A stretch of DNA of 22,519 nucleotides from Nostocoides sp039812405 (GTDB lineage: Bacteria > Actinomycetota > Actinomycetes > Actinomycetales > Dermatophilaceae). The stretch spans positions 1-22,519 of the forward strand of contig JBDIAL010000037.1 in the NCBI GenBank assembly GCA_039812405.1. The letters run 5' to 3'. The translations under genes and the position numbers were made by a program. The notes beneath the pieces are model-generated. The model was not told the DNA's origin and ran no database searches. It saw only the letters and a list, made by a program, of their open reading frames with translations. Positions 1 through 6,171 of the stretch are shown here, piece after piece (positions within the stretch are counted from its first letter, which is position 1; each line of letters opens with the position of its first letter).

Positions 1-39
1 GAAGCCATGGGCTACCGAGTCACCCTCGACGCGTCCTGA
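1..39 (+). CDS. 3' end of an unknown gene (partial)
   Basis: Frame 1 reads EAMGYRVTLDAS and stops at TGA 37-39. The rest lies outside the window, so nothing can be said about function. The reading is supported mainly by the strong hairpin that follows at 133-158, which would suit a terminator for a plus-strand gene ending here. Thirteen codons are too few to be sure that this is coding. Confidence 0.35.
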   Translation, partial: EAMGYRVTLDAS

Positions 40-132
40 AACACTCTGACGCGAAGACCACGGCTGGGTGAATCTTCTCGTCAGAGCAGGGTTTTCGGAT
101 CCGGATCTGAAATCGGGAACATATGGGGAACA

Positions 133-158
133 AGGAGCGGCCAAGTTCGGCCGCTCCT
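133..158 (+). terminator. Perfect 10-bp stem-loop, probable terminator
   Basis: AGGAGCGGCC (133-142) and GGCCGCTCCT (149-158) are perfect inverted copies around a 6-base loop. The following bases (GTCCTGTTTCTG) give only a weak U-rich tail, as is common in actinobacterial terminators. It lies between the gene fragment ending at 39 and the start at 190. Part of the right arm recurs at 781-799. Confidence 0.6.
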
Positions 159-189
159 GTCCTGTTTCTGGGCTGCCACAATCGGCACC

Positions 190-552
190 GTGGATCGACG
201 CATCGACCTGGACGCCGCAGCAGCGGAGCTGACCGCGAAACTCGGAGAGCGCACTGACCTCGACGTCGGTCCGCTCACGTGGAAGGACATGGGCGACGAC
301 TACGACACCCCGTGGGCGACGAACCGTGCGACCGTCGGGGAGCCGTACTCGGTCGGCGTCGAGGTCCATCGTGGGACCGAAGAGGGCCGGCTCGTTCTGT
401 ACGCCGGCGGGTGGGCTGACCTGGAGTACTGGAGCGGGTCTACATCGGATGAGGTCGTCGATCGTGTTCCCGGATACGACGACTGGCTTGATGTCCCGCG
501 ATTCGCGAAGGTCGTCGACGAGTTCCTTGGGTACTTCCGGCCGGCAAGCTGA
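190..552 (+). CDS. Hypothetical acidic protein, 120 aa
   Basis: I do not recognise the family. The product is small, acidic and rich in Trp, Tyr and Asp, with no signal peptide and no membrane segment, so a soluble cytoplasmic protein is likely. An N-terminal helix (about residues 5-20), a central strand-rich part (about 50-82) and a C-terminal helix (about 100-116) are suggested by residue pattern. The GTG start has no clear Shine-Dalgarno sequence; a CACAAT hexamer ends 7 bases before it, so the message may be leaderless. The C-terminus converges on the HTH gene with 2 bases between stops. The composition resembles small immunity-type or orphan island proteins, but that is inference only. 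Confidence 0.7.
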   Translation: MDRRIDLDAAAAELTAKLGERTDLDVGPLTWKDMGDDYDTPWATNRATVGEPYSVGVEVHRGTEEGRLVLYAGGWADLEYWSGSTSDEVVDRVPGYDDWLDVPRFAKVVDEFLGYFRPAS

Positions 553-554
553 CC

Positions 555-752
555 TCAGCGCCAATTGCCGACCGGCTTCGCATCGATGAACCGCTCGACG
601 GACTCCGCCTTGATCCGGAGCGTCTTGCGACCAAGGCGTACGGCTTCGAGCTGGCCGTCGGCGATGTAGCGCCGGACGGTTCGGGTCGACACCGCGAGTG
701 CGTCAGCAGCGTCGGTGAGGGTGACAAGGCGTCGAGTGAGGGTGGCAGGCAT
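555..752 (-). CDS. Excisionase-like helix-turn-helix protein, 65 aa
   Basis: A complete small DNA-binding protein of the excisionase/MerR-type HTH family (HTH_17). Residues about 9-36 hold the helix-turn-helix (LTDAADALAVSTRTVRRYI), and 37-52 give the beta-wing typical of the family (GQLEAVRLGRKTLRI). Such proteins bend DNA for site-specific excision or act as small regulators of integrated elements. GGAGA lies about 6 bases before the ATG. It is 3.4 kb from the integrase remnant at 4128-4490, which would be its natural partner if both came from one element. A stand-alone regulatory role is equally possible. Recognition of the fold is confident; the excision role is inferred. Confidence 0.85.
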   Translation of the reverse strand: MPATLTRRLVTLTDAADALAVSTRTVRRYIADGQLEAVRLGRKTLRIKAESVERFIDAKPVGNWR

Positions 753-849
753 GGCGGTCTCCGAGGTCCGAGCAGGCGCGAGTTCGTCCGCTCCTGTCCC
801 TCAAGGCCACGGAGTCGTGTCGAGTGGCCAGCGGTCGGATGCCGCGCCC

Positions 850-855
850 TAGGTT
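850..855 (+). promoter_or_regulatory. -10 element TAGGTT of a leaderless start
   Basis: TAGGTT ends 6 bases before the ATG at 862, with no Shine-Dalgarno sequence in between. A -10 hexamer at this distance places the transcription start on the start codon, the usual leaderless arrangement in actinobacteria. No good -35 is visible. Confidence 0.55.
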
Positions 856-861
856 TGGTCC

Positions 862-1287
862 ATGCAGCCCCTGGCCGAGGTGACGTTGACGCGACCCTGG
901 CATTGGGGAGTCGCCATCCTCGGCGGCCCTCGTGCAGAGGTACCGGGCAGCCTCGCCGGTCAGGCCGTCGCCGTCGGAGACGGCGTGGTGGCCATCGGCG
1001 TTCGGCACGCACAGGACATCGACGCAGAGCGCTTCGTGGGCGACTGGGACTGGGCCACCTCGACATTCCATGTGCGTTCCCTCGGCCAGGCGGGCCCAGT
1101 CGAACGCCACGTCCTCTGCGACATTGTGATTGCCACCCCGAACGAGTCGGTCTCGCTCGGTGACGCGGATGGAATGGTCGTCATTCCGGCGCCCAGCCTG
1201 CAGACTCGCGTCGTCGTTTCGACCGACGACGTCGACCCCACCGGATTGGATCAGGTGTGGGTCGACCTCATTGCTGTTGAATCCTGA
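862..1287 (+). CDS. Hypothetical protein, 141 aa
   Basis: I do not recognise a named family. The sequence is strand-rich with regular hydrophobic/acidic alternation and no signal peptide or membrane segment, which suggests a soluble all-beta protein. The C-terminal half (about 95-138: LGDADGMVVIPAP, TRVVVSTDDVDPTGLDQVWVDL) has the look of a conserved domain rather than of noise. The ATG at 862 is chosen because TAGGTT lies 6 bases upstream in leaderless spacing. It ends in convergence with the YxiG-like gene, just before the hairpin at 1297-1314. Confidence 0.7.
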   Translation: MQPLAEVTLTRPWHWGVAILGGPRAEVPGSLAGQAVAVGDGVVAIGVRHAQDIDAERFVGDWDWATSTFHVRSLGQAGPVERHVLCDIVIATPNESVSLGDADGMVVIPAPSLQTRVVVSTDDVDPTGLDQVWVDLIAVES

Positions 1288-1828
1288 CGGCGAATTGCCG
1301 GCCTCGCGGCCGGCTATGGCAGCGGGATCTTGAAGTCGGACCGCCGTCAGGGATAGCGAACGGAGTGAAGCCCGGCTCGACACGCGTGACCACGAGGTCA
1401 GAGAAGATCAGCTCAATGTTGTGACCGTTGGTCTCGATGCGTGCTTCGAGGAACGGGATTCCAACGTCCTGCGACCAGGCGTCGGCCTCGGCTGACTCCT
1501 CGCGGAGGGACATTCCCGGATACAGGGCCTGCCAGTTGACCCCCCAGACGTAACCGTCCAACTCGGGCTCGGCGGCGTACGCCTCGTTGTCCACCAGCCG
1601 CTCATCGAGGGATCGTTGCCAGACGTCGAGACGCACCGCGGTCGTGGCCGTCGCACGAACGCAGCGCGTGAAGCGGTACCTCAGGTGCTCGGGCGCAATG
1701 CCGGTTCGAGGATCGGCTGTCGCATAGACGAAGACGTCGTAGTCACGCATGTGATCCGCGAATCCGTGGAAGACGATCGCCTGGTCGAAGACTTCCTCAA
1801 ACGCGGCCACGATCTCCAGGCGATTCAT
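1268..1828 (-). CDS. YxiG-like protein, probably frameshifted near its 3' end
   Basis: The first about 155 residues look like a conserved soluble protein: IVAAFEEVFDQAIVFHGFAD at about 5-24, DYDVFVYATADPRTGIAPEH at about 29-48, and RYRFTRCVRATATTAV after it. This resembles what is annotated as YxiG-like protein in other actinobacteria; that match is from memory and moderate. The last about 20 residues turn abruptly Arg/Ser-rich (SRSRCHSRPRGR). In the next frame the same DNA reads DFKIPLP and stops with TAG at 1314-1316, immediately before the hairpin, so a one-base deletion near 1338-1343 is likely and the ancestral gene probably ended at 1314. B. subtilis yxiG sits in a toxin/immunity region; whether this protein has such a role is unknown. 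Confidence 0.65.
   Translation of the reverse strand: MNRLEIVAAFEEVFDQAIVFHGFADHMRDYDVFVYATADPRTGIAPEHLRYRFTRCVRATATTAVRLDVWQRSLDERLVDNEAYAAEPELDGYVWGVNWQALYPGMSLREESAEADAWSQDVGIPFLEARIETNGHNIELIFSDLVVTRVEPGFTPFAIPDGGPTSRSRCHSRPRGRQFAVRIQQQ
1297..1314. terminator. Hairpin between convergent genes
   Basis: GCCGGCC (1297-1303) and GGCCGGC (1308-1314) form a perfect 7-bp GC stem with a 4-base loop, 9 bases after the stop at 1287. No U-run is present on either strand. Its position suits a bidirectional terminator for 862-1287 and for the minus-strand gene beyond, whose shifted-frame stop (TAG, 1314-1316) abuts it. Confidence 0.5.
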
Positions 1829-1896
1829 AGACGCCGTATGCCGGACCCGTCCCAGGGGTACCGCGCCATTTCGATGACGCCTGACATCCTGACCTC

Positions 1897-2276
1897 ATGT
1901 CGTATGACGTCTTCTTCCAAGGCTTCAAGCGCGGCGATGCCGCGGCGGGCGGAGGTGCCTCCGCCCGGACGATGCTCGCGCCCCACCTAACGAAGTCCGA
2001 GCCGGAGCACAACTTCCTGCGGATCGAGGTCGACGATGGCGGTGCCGACGTCTACCTCAGCGACGACCACATGATGGTGAATCACGCTGGAGGGCAGCCA
2101 CATGGGACCTCCTGGTCCGAGCGGCAGGAGCCGCGAACTGGACCATCCTGCTGCCCGATGGCCCTCCCGCCATCGCCAATTTGCATCCGCGAGCGGAGTT
2201 GCCGCCTGAACTCGCCGAGGCGGCAGTGGTGCTCTCAACCGGGGCCGAGCTGCTCGATGTTATCGCGAGTATCTGA
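1897..2276 (+). pseudogene. Small conserved protein gene broken by one frameshift
   Basis: From ATG 1897 frame 1 reads MSYDVFFQGFKRGDAAAGGG, then VYLSDDHMMVNHAGG up to about 2094. From about 2103 frame 3 continues as WDLLVRAAGAANWTILLPDG, then ELPPELAEAAVVLSTGAELL and DVIASI, stopping at TGA 2274-2276. Joined, these give a coherent protein of about 126 residues with the pattern I remember from a family of small actinobacterial hypothetical proteins (MSYDxxF start, MVNH then WDLLV, AELLDVI end). One base is missing between about 2095 and 2102. The unbroken frame-1 reading to 2307 ends in meaningless Cys/Pro/Ser-rich sequence. No Shine-Dalgarno sequence is seen. Function unknown. The alternative is a sequencing error in a live gene. 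Confidence 0.75.
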
Positions 2277-2642
2277 TGGCCGGCTCCCCTCGATGCCGAA
2301 CTTGTAGGTGACGAAGCGCCAGAACAAGGGAACGAGGTCAGCCACCGGCCGCTCGATGACGTCGTCGTGCCCGGTCAACGAATGATGCTCTATCCGCACC
2401 ACTCCAGGGGCAGGCAAAGCGCAAACGCGGAGGACTTCGAACGGCGGATCGGTGACGGGCACGACCGCCACAACGAGGTCATGCATCGAGGTGATGCCGA
2501 CCAGTTGCTCAGCGGCAGGCGACTGCCGGATCGTCTCGACGAGTTGTGTCATGTGGCCGAAGACCTCCGGCCCAAAGTCCCAGTGATGGGCGATGTCGTC
2601 CCAGGACCGAGGCTTAAACGGGTACCGCCAACCGCGACTCAC
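2235..2642 (-). CDS. Hypothetical protein coupled to the DUF2199 gene, 135 aa
   Basis: The start is taken as the GTG at 2642, which overlaps the TGA of the upstream DUF2199 gene in a GTGA 4-bp overlap, so translation is probably coupled. The upstream ATG of the open frame would bury 18 Arg/Cys-rich residues inside the neighbour. The protein is soluble, opens with SRGWRYPFKPRSWDDIAHHW and has a strand-rich middle (DLVVAVVPVTDPPFEVLRV). It has no signal peptide or membrane segment and I cannot name the family. Its 3' end runs 42 bp into the convergent broken gene ending at 2276, so the last about 15 residues may be eroded. Confidence 0.65.
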   Translation of the reverse strand: MSRGWRYPFKPRSWDDIAHHWDFGPEVFGHMTQLVETIRQSPAAEQLVGITSMHDLVVAVVPVTDPPFEVLRVCALPAPGVVRIEHHSLTGHDDVIERPVADLVPLFWRFVTYKFGIEGSRPSDTRDNIEQLGPG

Positions 2643-3151
2643 GTACCACCACCGATGGCCACGGGAAGCGCAGCAAGGACGACTTCGTGGTCCCACTCCT
2701 TCGCAAGAACCGTCCGCATGTCGTCATCATCGATGGTCGTGACCCAGGGCGATTGGGTCTTGTCCAAGACGCTGATCTCGACAGGAGTGGCCAGCAGCCC
2801 CCACGGCTTGATGCCGTTGGCGAGGACGCCCCGAAGCCGGAGGTCGGCGTAGTCGGGTGACCACCAGACCTTGAAGGCGTGCTGCAGGTCATCCGGGTGA
2901 ATGCTGACCCACACGCCGAACCGCACCGAGTAGCCGCCTGTCAGCCTCACCGGCAGCAGCGCCCGGACGAACGGGCCGACGCCGGGAACCTGCATCATGA
3001 CGGACTCGTTGGCATTCGGGCCGCTCATCCAGGTGCCGTCGGTCCGTTCACGATCCGGTAGATCGAGAACGGGGTCGGGCAGCGTGTAGCGAACGTCGCG
3101 CTCGTGCTCGTCGACCGGGCGACCACAGGTCGCGCATACCGAACTCGCCAT
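2639..3151 (-). CDS. DUF2199 domain protein, 170 aa
   Basis: An N-terminal zinc-finger-like CATCGR (Cys7, Cys10) is followed by the DUF2199 core: LLPVRLTGGYSVRFGVWVSI (about 65-84), HPDDLQHAF, and DLRLRGVLANGIKPWGLLAT (about 103-122), with a C-terminal MRTVLAKEWDHEVVL. The order and spacing are those of the family, whose function is unknown. The length is normal. TAGGGT lies 6 bases before the ATG at 3151, indicating a leaderless transcript. The gene leads a two-gene unit with 2235-2642. It reads away from a long purine/pyrimidine-biased spacer. Confidence 0.85.
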   Translation of the reverse strand: MASSVCATCGRPVDEHERDVRYTLPDPVLDLPDRERTDGTWMSGPNANESVMMQVPGVGPFVRALLPVRLTGGYSVRFGVWVSIHPDDLQHAFKVWWSPDYADLRLRGVLANGIKPWGLLATPVEISVLDKTQSPWVTTIDDDDMRTVLAKEWDHEVVLAALPVAIGGGT

Positions 3152-3157
3152 ACCGCG

Positions 3158-3163
3158 ACCCTA
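3158..3163 (-). promoter_or_regulatory. -10 element TAGGGT of a leaderless start (DUF2199 gene)
   Basis: On the minus strand TAGGGT is followed by 6 bases and then the ATG at 3151, leaving no room for a leader. The region upstream is purine-rich on this strand and offers no clear -35. Confidence 0.55.
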
Positions 3164-3165
3164 TT

Positions 3166-3289
3166 CGCTCTTCATCTCTCTCCCTTGCTTCCTCCTTCCT
3201 GTTGCCCCTGATCCCTCCTGATCGCCTCCTCTTCCCCGCCCTCCCTTTCCATCCAGACATACCTCTTCATCCGGGTTTCCCTCTGGCCA
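3166..3289. other. Pyrimidine-rich spacer
   Basis: Between the DUF2199 start and the relaxase start the plus strand is strongly C+T biased for over 100 bases (long runs such as CTCTTCATCTCTCTCCC and TCCTCTTCCCCGCCCTCCC). No convincing gene lies here; the open frames across it are low complexity. Such homopurine/homopyrimidine DNA can adopt unusual structure, but nothing specific can be claimed. Confidence 0.6.
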
Positions 3290-3324
3290 CCCGCGCCGGG
3301 CTCGCAGCCTTGAGGAGTGTGACG

Positions 3325-3980
3325 ATGACGCTGCAGAAGTTGTCCGCCGGGTCGGGTTACGAGTACCTGACTCGGCAGGTTGCCGCGCTCGACTCGACGG
3401 AGAAGGGCAGCATCCCGCTTGCCGACAAACTACTCGGCGAAGGGGGAGGCACCCGGTCGATGGATCGGTTCTGGCCTCGACGGCATCGATGCTCTGGCGG
3501 TCGGGGGACATCGTGACGGCCGAGCAGATGAAGCACCTGTTCAGCAGCGGCTGCGATCCCGTCACGGGCCGGCCGCTCGGAGCGGCGTACAAGGGTCTTC
3601 GCCAACGAGACGGCCACCACCTTCAACTCCCGCGTCGACGAGCTCCTCGCGGAGTCGGCGACGCCGACTTCTGCCGAGCAGGCTGGGGCCCAGACGACCG
3701 CCGCCCGGGAGTTCTTCGTCACCGAACGGGGTCGGGGAACCGACGTCCGCGCGCGAACTGTCCGCGGCGCTGAAGCGGTACTCGCGGCCGCGGCAGACCA
3801 CTATCGCCGGGTTCGACCTGACGTTCAGCCGGTGAAGCCGGTCTCCGCGCTCTGGGCGGTCGCGCCGCAGGAGGTGGCGGCGAAGATCGAGCGGGCCCAC
3901 CATGCGGCGGTCGCCGACGCTCTGGCATTCGTCGAGCAGCACGCCCTGTTCACTCGCGAGGGCAAGGACGGCGCCCGGCG
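3325..3980 (+). pseudogene. MobF/TraA-type conjugative relaxase, 5' remnant with five frameshifts
   Basis: The ATG at 3325 (GAGGAG upstream) opens MTLQKLSAGSGYEYLTRQVA, the typical start of Gram-positive MobF relaxases, which nick the transfer origin via N-terminal tyrosines. The family sequence then changes frame five times: frame 1 to 2 at 3427-3430 (extra A), 2 to 3 near 3505 (extra G; resumes DIVTAEQMKHLF), 3 to 1 at 3593-3595 (extra G; VFANETATTF), 1 to 2 near 3734 (extra G; EPTSARELSAALKRYSRPRQ), 2 to 1 near 3829 (missing C; VKPVSALWAVAPQEVAAKIE). Between shifts there are no stops and the match is continuous. Homology ends in HALFTREGKDGAR at about 3978, just before the HUH histidine motif and helicase part, which are absent. 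It cannot make an active relaxase. Confidence 0.9.
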
Positions 3981-4131
3981 TGCTCGCGAGCGCGAGCCCG
4001 TCCCTCTTCAGGATCTCCTCGATCGCAGTCGCCAGCGCCTCGAACTCGACCTCGCCGAGATCACCCATCCAGATCTCGACGGGACGCCGACCATCGGCGT
4101 CCTCGTAGAACTTGGCGGTCCACGTGTTCAC
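3976..4131 (-). pseudogene. Gp49-like (RelE/HigB fold) toxin, 5' fragment
   Basis: GTG 4131 opens VNTWTAKFYEDADGRRPVEI, then WMGDLGEVEFEALATAIEEI and LKRDGLALASTP: the N-terminal about 52 residues of phage Gp49-like/RelE-ParE superfamily toxins, normally about 110-120 aa mRNA-cutting enzymes. The start overlaps the integrase stop in a GTGA 4-bp overlap. The match ends at about 3976, exactly where the opposed relaxase match ends; beyond, the open frame runs antisense through the relaxase to a stop at 3562, giving a chimeric reading frame of 189 codons. The catalytic C-terminal half and any antitoxin gene are missing, so it should be inactive. Confidence 0.8.
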
Positions 4132-4490
4132 TCGGCCACTTTGCCATTCGGCTCCGACACCAACACGGAGAGACGTCGCGCGATCTCGGCGTCGCGGTCG
4201 GCTGCGGCGTGCTGGTACCGCATCGCCGCCCCAGGAGTGGAGTGGCCGAGTCGCCCCATGAGTTCGGCGAGCATCGCGCCGGTCCGAGCGGCGAGGACGG
4301 CGCCGGTGTGGCGGAGGTCGTGCCAGCGCAGGTCGTCTCGGCCGGCGACCTTCCGGGCCGGGTAGTAGACCTTGTCGAGCGTCGAGGGTGCCATGGGGGC
4401 GTTGCTGTCGGCGGCGGCTGGGAAGAGCAGGGCGGCTGCGGCGATGGTCCGATCTCCGACGACGAGGGCCTGCGCCTCGACCGGCCGCCC
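4128..4490 (-). pseudogene. Tyrosine integrase, C-terminal catalytic fragment
   Basis: In frame from an upstream TGA (4491-4493) the strand reads RPVEAQALVVGDRT, LLFPAAADSNAPMAPSTLDK, then WHDLRHTGAV, LMGRLGHST and AMRYQHA. These are the HxxR (residues 57 and 60 of the 120-residue fragment), the second histidine box (His83) and the nucleophile Tyr92 of phage/ICE tyrosine recombinases. The N-terminal arm-binding and core-binding domains and the first catalytic Arg are gone, leaving about a third of the usual about 380 aa. The internal ATG at 4394 could still make an 88-aa piece. Stop and toxin start overlap by 4 bp. Inactive remnant of the enzyme that once moved the island. Confidence 0.88.
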
Positions 4491-4543
4491 TCATCGAGTC
4501 ATTGGTGACGCCCTGGGTGGGCGACAGCGGGGCAGAGCACTCG

Positions 4544-5779
4544 TCAGTCGTGGAACACCGAGCGGTTCAGGACGGACCGCTTCCACAGCAGGTTGCGATC
4601 CGCGTCGGTCAATCCCGCGGCGTCAGCAGCCTCGGTCCAGTGGCTCTCGATCGTCGAGACGATCCGGTCGACGACCTGCCTCGCCTCGGGCCGGGAGAGA
4701 CCGTAGTCAGCAGCCGCGGCGATACAGACCGAGAACTGGCTGGCTCGGCTTCCGTCGCGACCGATCGCCATCGCCTGAGCCGACGTGTCGGTCGAACGAG
4801 GCTGCGGGGTCAGGTCGAAGGCGGGCGTGAGCTCGAGACTCGTGCCGTCCCAGAACGCGGCGTGGTTGCGTGCATGGTCGTCGTTGTTTCCGATCGCGAT
4901 GTTGAAGACGACGCGTTCGAACAGCTTGCGTCCGACGTTCTGCGGCTCATGCCCGAGCTCGCGCAGGACATCGAGCATCTCGGGGTAGGAGCCGTAGCGC
5001 GCCTCGAGGAGTGCGTCGAGACCCAGCATCGTCAATCCTGAGACGACGTGCCGCCGCAACCCTCTGGGCAAGCGATCGAACCTCTGGATGAGGAGCACAT
5101 CCCGTCCCAGCGACGTGATCACGCGAGCGGTGGGCACCTCGATGCCGCAGCGGCGCGCGAGCTCGATGGCAGCAGCCTCAGCGCGGATCCACGGGTGCAC
5201 GTCGGTCGAGATAGAGAGCTTTGCGATGTACTCGATCCCGGAGTCGTCACTGATGAGCACCTTGGGGTGCGCACCTCCGATGGTGGTCCCATTCATGAGC
5301 GCGTCGCCAATGGCCGGGTTGAGGAGCTCACCTGCGAGGACCTTCTCGGCCGCGTCGTACAGCTCGTCCAAGCCAGCTGTGTCGAGTCGTGGTCGGTATG
5401 CCTCGGGGCTCGGCTGGAAGTCGAGCGCACCGAGCCGGTTGGAGCCGGACTCCAGCATGGAGGTCTCGATGCCCAGCTCTGCGTCACCCGAGCCCAGGCG
5501 GTTGCCGATGACGCGCTCGCCCCAAGAGTCGGGCGTCGCGTCCTTGAGGCACGCCGCGACCATCAGGCCGTCCACAGGCTCTTGGCCTCCTCGCCGCAAG
5601 GGGAGCTCGGGCGTGTAGAGGCTGATGGCCCTCTCGTTGTCGAGATAGGACCGGGCATAGGTGAAGTCCAGGCGATCGGCGCCGACCCGGTCGACCGCCC
5701 CCGCCACGATAGGCGTCGATTCGCCGGGGAGCCAGGTCCAGACGAAAACGCGTCGGGCCCGGAAGGGGTCAGAAGTCAT
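4544..5779 (-). CDS. hipA: HipA-family serine/threonine kinase toxin
   Basis: A full-length (411 aa) HipA-family toxin. Known members phosphorylate a translation target (GltX in E. coli) and slow growth; the target here is unknown. Visible parts: N-terminal domain about 10-115; GLMVAACLKDATPDSWGERV (71-90); Gly-rich ATP loop TTIGGAHPK (165-173); YIAKL with Lys187; DVLLIQRFDR (227-236); catalytic loop IGNNDDHARNH (296-306), where Asp300 aligns with E. coli Asp309; and the metal-binding PAFDLTP motif with Asp322. All key residues are present, so it should be active. Its start overlaps the end of hipB by 11 bp. It is the only intact mobile-element type cargo in the island. Confidence 0.92.
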   Translation of the reverse strand: MTSDPFRARRVFVWTWLPGESTPIVAGAVDRVGADRLDFTYARSYLDNERAISLYTPELPLRRGGQEPVDGLMVAACLKDATPDSWGERVIGNRLGSGDAELGIETSMLESGSNRLGALDFQPSPEAYRPRLDTAGLDELYDAAEKVLAGELLNPAIGDALMNGTTIGGAHPKVLISDDSGIEYIAKLSISTDVHPWIRAEAAAIELARRCGIEVPTARVITSLGRDVLLIQRFDRLPRGLRRHVVSGLTMLGLDALLEARYGSYPEMLDVLRELGHEPQNVGRKLFERVVFNIAIGNNDDHARNHAAFWDGTSLELTPAFDLTPQPRSTDTSAQAMAIGRDGSRASQFSVCIAAAADYGLSRPEARQVVDRIVSTIESHWTEAADAAGLTDADRNLLWKRSVLNRSVFHD

Positions 5780-6113
5780 CGTCGGGCTGCGCCTTCGTGC
5801 GAGGCTTGTTCACCCGAGTCGGCAGCAGTGCCAGCCGTTCCCGGCCCTCCCGACGCAGACGCGCCAGCTCCGCACGGTCCTCAGCCCCGAACAGCGGCAC
5901 GCCCAGGATGTCGGCAGCGTTGAACGCGTTGCCGAGCGAGACTCCTGGGTCGCCCGCTTCGATGGCGGCGACGGTGCGACGGTCGATCCCGATGCGCTCG
6001 GCCAGCTCGACTGCCGTCCAGTTGCGCGCGATGCGCGCGGCCTTGATCTGATGGCCGAGGACGGCTGCGGCGTCCGCGGCACCGCGGCGCGGCGAGACAC
6101 GGATCCTGGCCAT
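5769..6113 (-). CDS. hipB: HipB-type XRE antitoxin/repressor
   Basis: A 114-aa protein with an XRE helix-turn-helix at about 18-74 (IKAARIARNWTAVELAERIG, then IDRRTVAAIEAGDPGVSLGN). The C-terminal tail (about 75-114) is charged and probably disordered, as in HipB, where it helps contact HipA and is a protease target. It should bind HipA and repress the pair from the interrupted palindrome just upstream. AAGGA lies 7 bases before the ATG at 6113. Gene order antitoxin-toxin and the 11-bp overlap are standard for the family. Confidence 0.9.
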   Translation of the reverse strand: MARIRVSPRRGAADAAAVLGHQIKAARIARNWTAVELAERIGIDRRTVAAIEAGDPGVSLGNAFNAADILGVPLFGAEDRAELARLRREGRERLALLPTRVNKPRTKAQPDDDF

Positions 6114-6124
6114 CGGATGATCCT

Positions 6125-6159
6125 TACTTCGTACCTAATCCATTATCAGATACAAAGTA
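6125..6159 (-). promoter_or_regulatory. Probable hipBA operator/promoter: interrupted palindrome
   Basis: TACTTCGTA (6125-6133) and TACAAAGTA (6151-6159) are inverted copies with one mismatch, separated by 17 AT-rich bases. On the minus strand the spacer contains a -10-like GATAAT (6142-6147). The site lies 12 bases upstream of the hipB start. HipB proteins bind paired half-sites over their own promoter, so this is the natural operator. Sharply lower GC than the surroundings. Confidence 0.65.
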
Positions 6160-6171
6160 ACGTACTCCATC

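Larger units (their letters stand above)
144..799 (+). repeat. Near-identical 19-bp direct repeat pair (144-162, 781-799)
   Basis: AGTTCGGCCGCTCCTGTCC at 144-162 and AGTTCGTCCGCTCCTGTCC at 781-799 differ at one base. They bracket the 190-552 gene and the excisionase-like gene. The left copy is also the right arm of the terminator hairpin. This could be a trace of duplication or of an attachment site, or chance similarity of a terminator arm. Confidence 0.5.
3325..4493. mobile_element. Rearranged remnant of an integrative-conjugative element
   Basis: Relaxase 5' part, toxin 5' part and integrase 3' part lie together, each truncated, with a novel head-to-head junction at about 3978. The set is typical of actinobacterial integrative-conjugative elements. 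The excisionase-like gene at 555-752 may belong to the same element. No complete att pair is recognisable. Confidence 0.75.

Noticed and set aside
440..1066. 208-codon minus-strand frame over the first two hypothetical genes
   Set aside because: Low-complexity Arg/Ser/Pro composition, no start signal, overlaps better-supported genes.
3202..3324. Upstream extension of the relaxase frame through the pyrimidine-rich tract
   Set aside because: Pro/Leu-rich noise; the GAGGAG site and the family start point to ATG 3325.
3562..4494. 310-codon minus-strand open frame across the relaxase and integrase remnants
   Set aside because: Only its middle (GTG 4131 to about 3976) is toxin-like; the rest is antisense to the relaxase or a wrong frame of the integrase.
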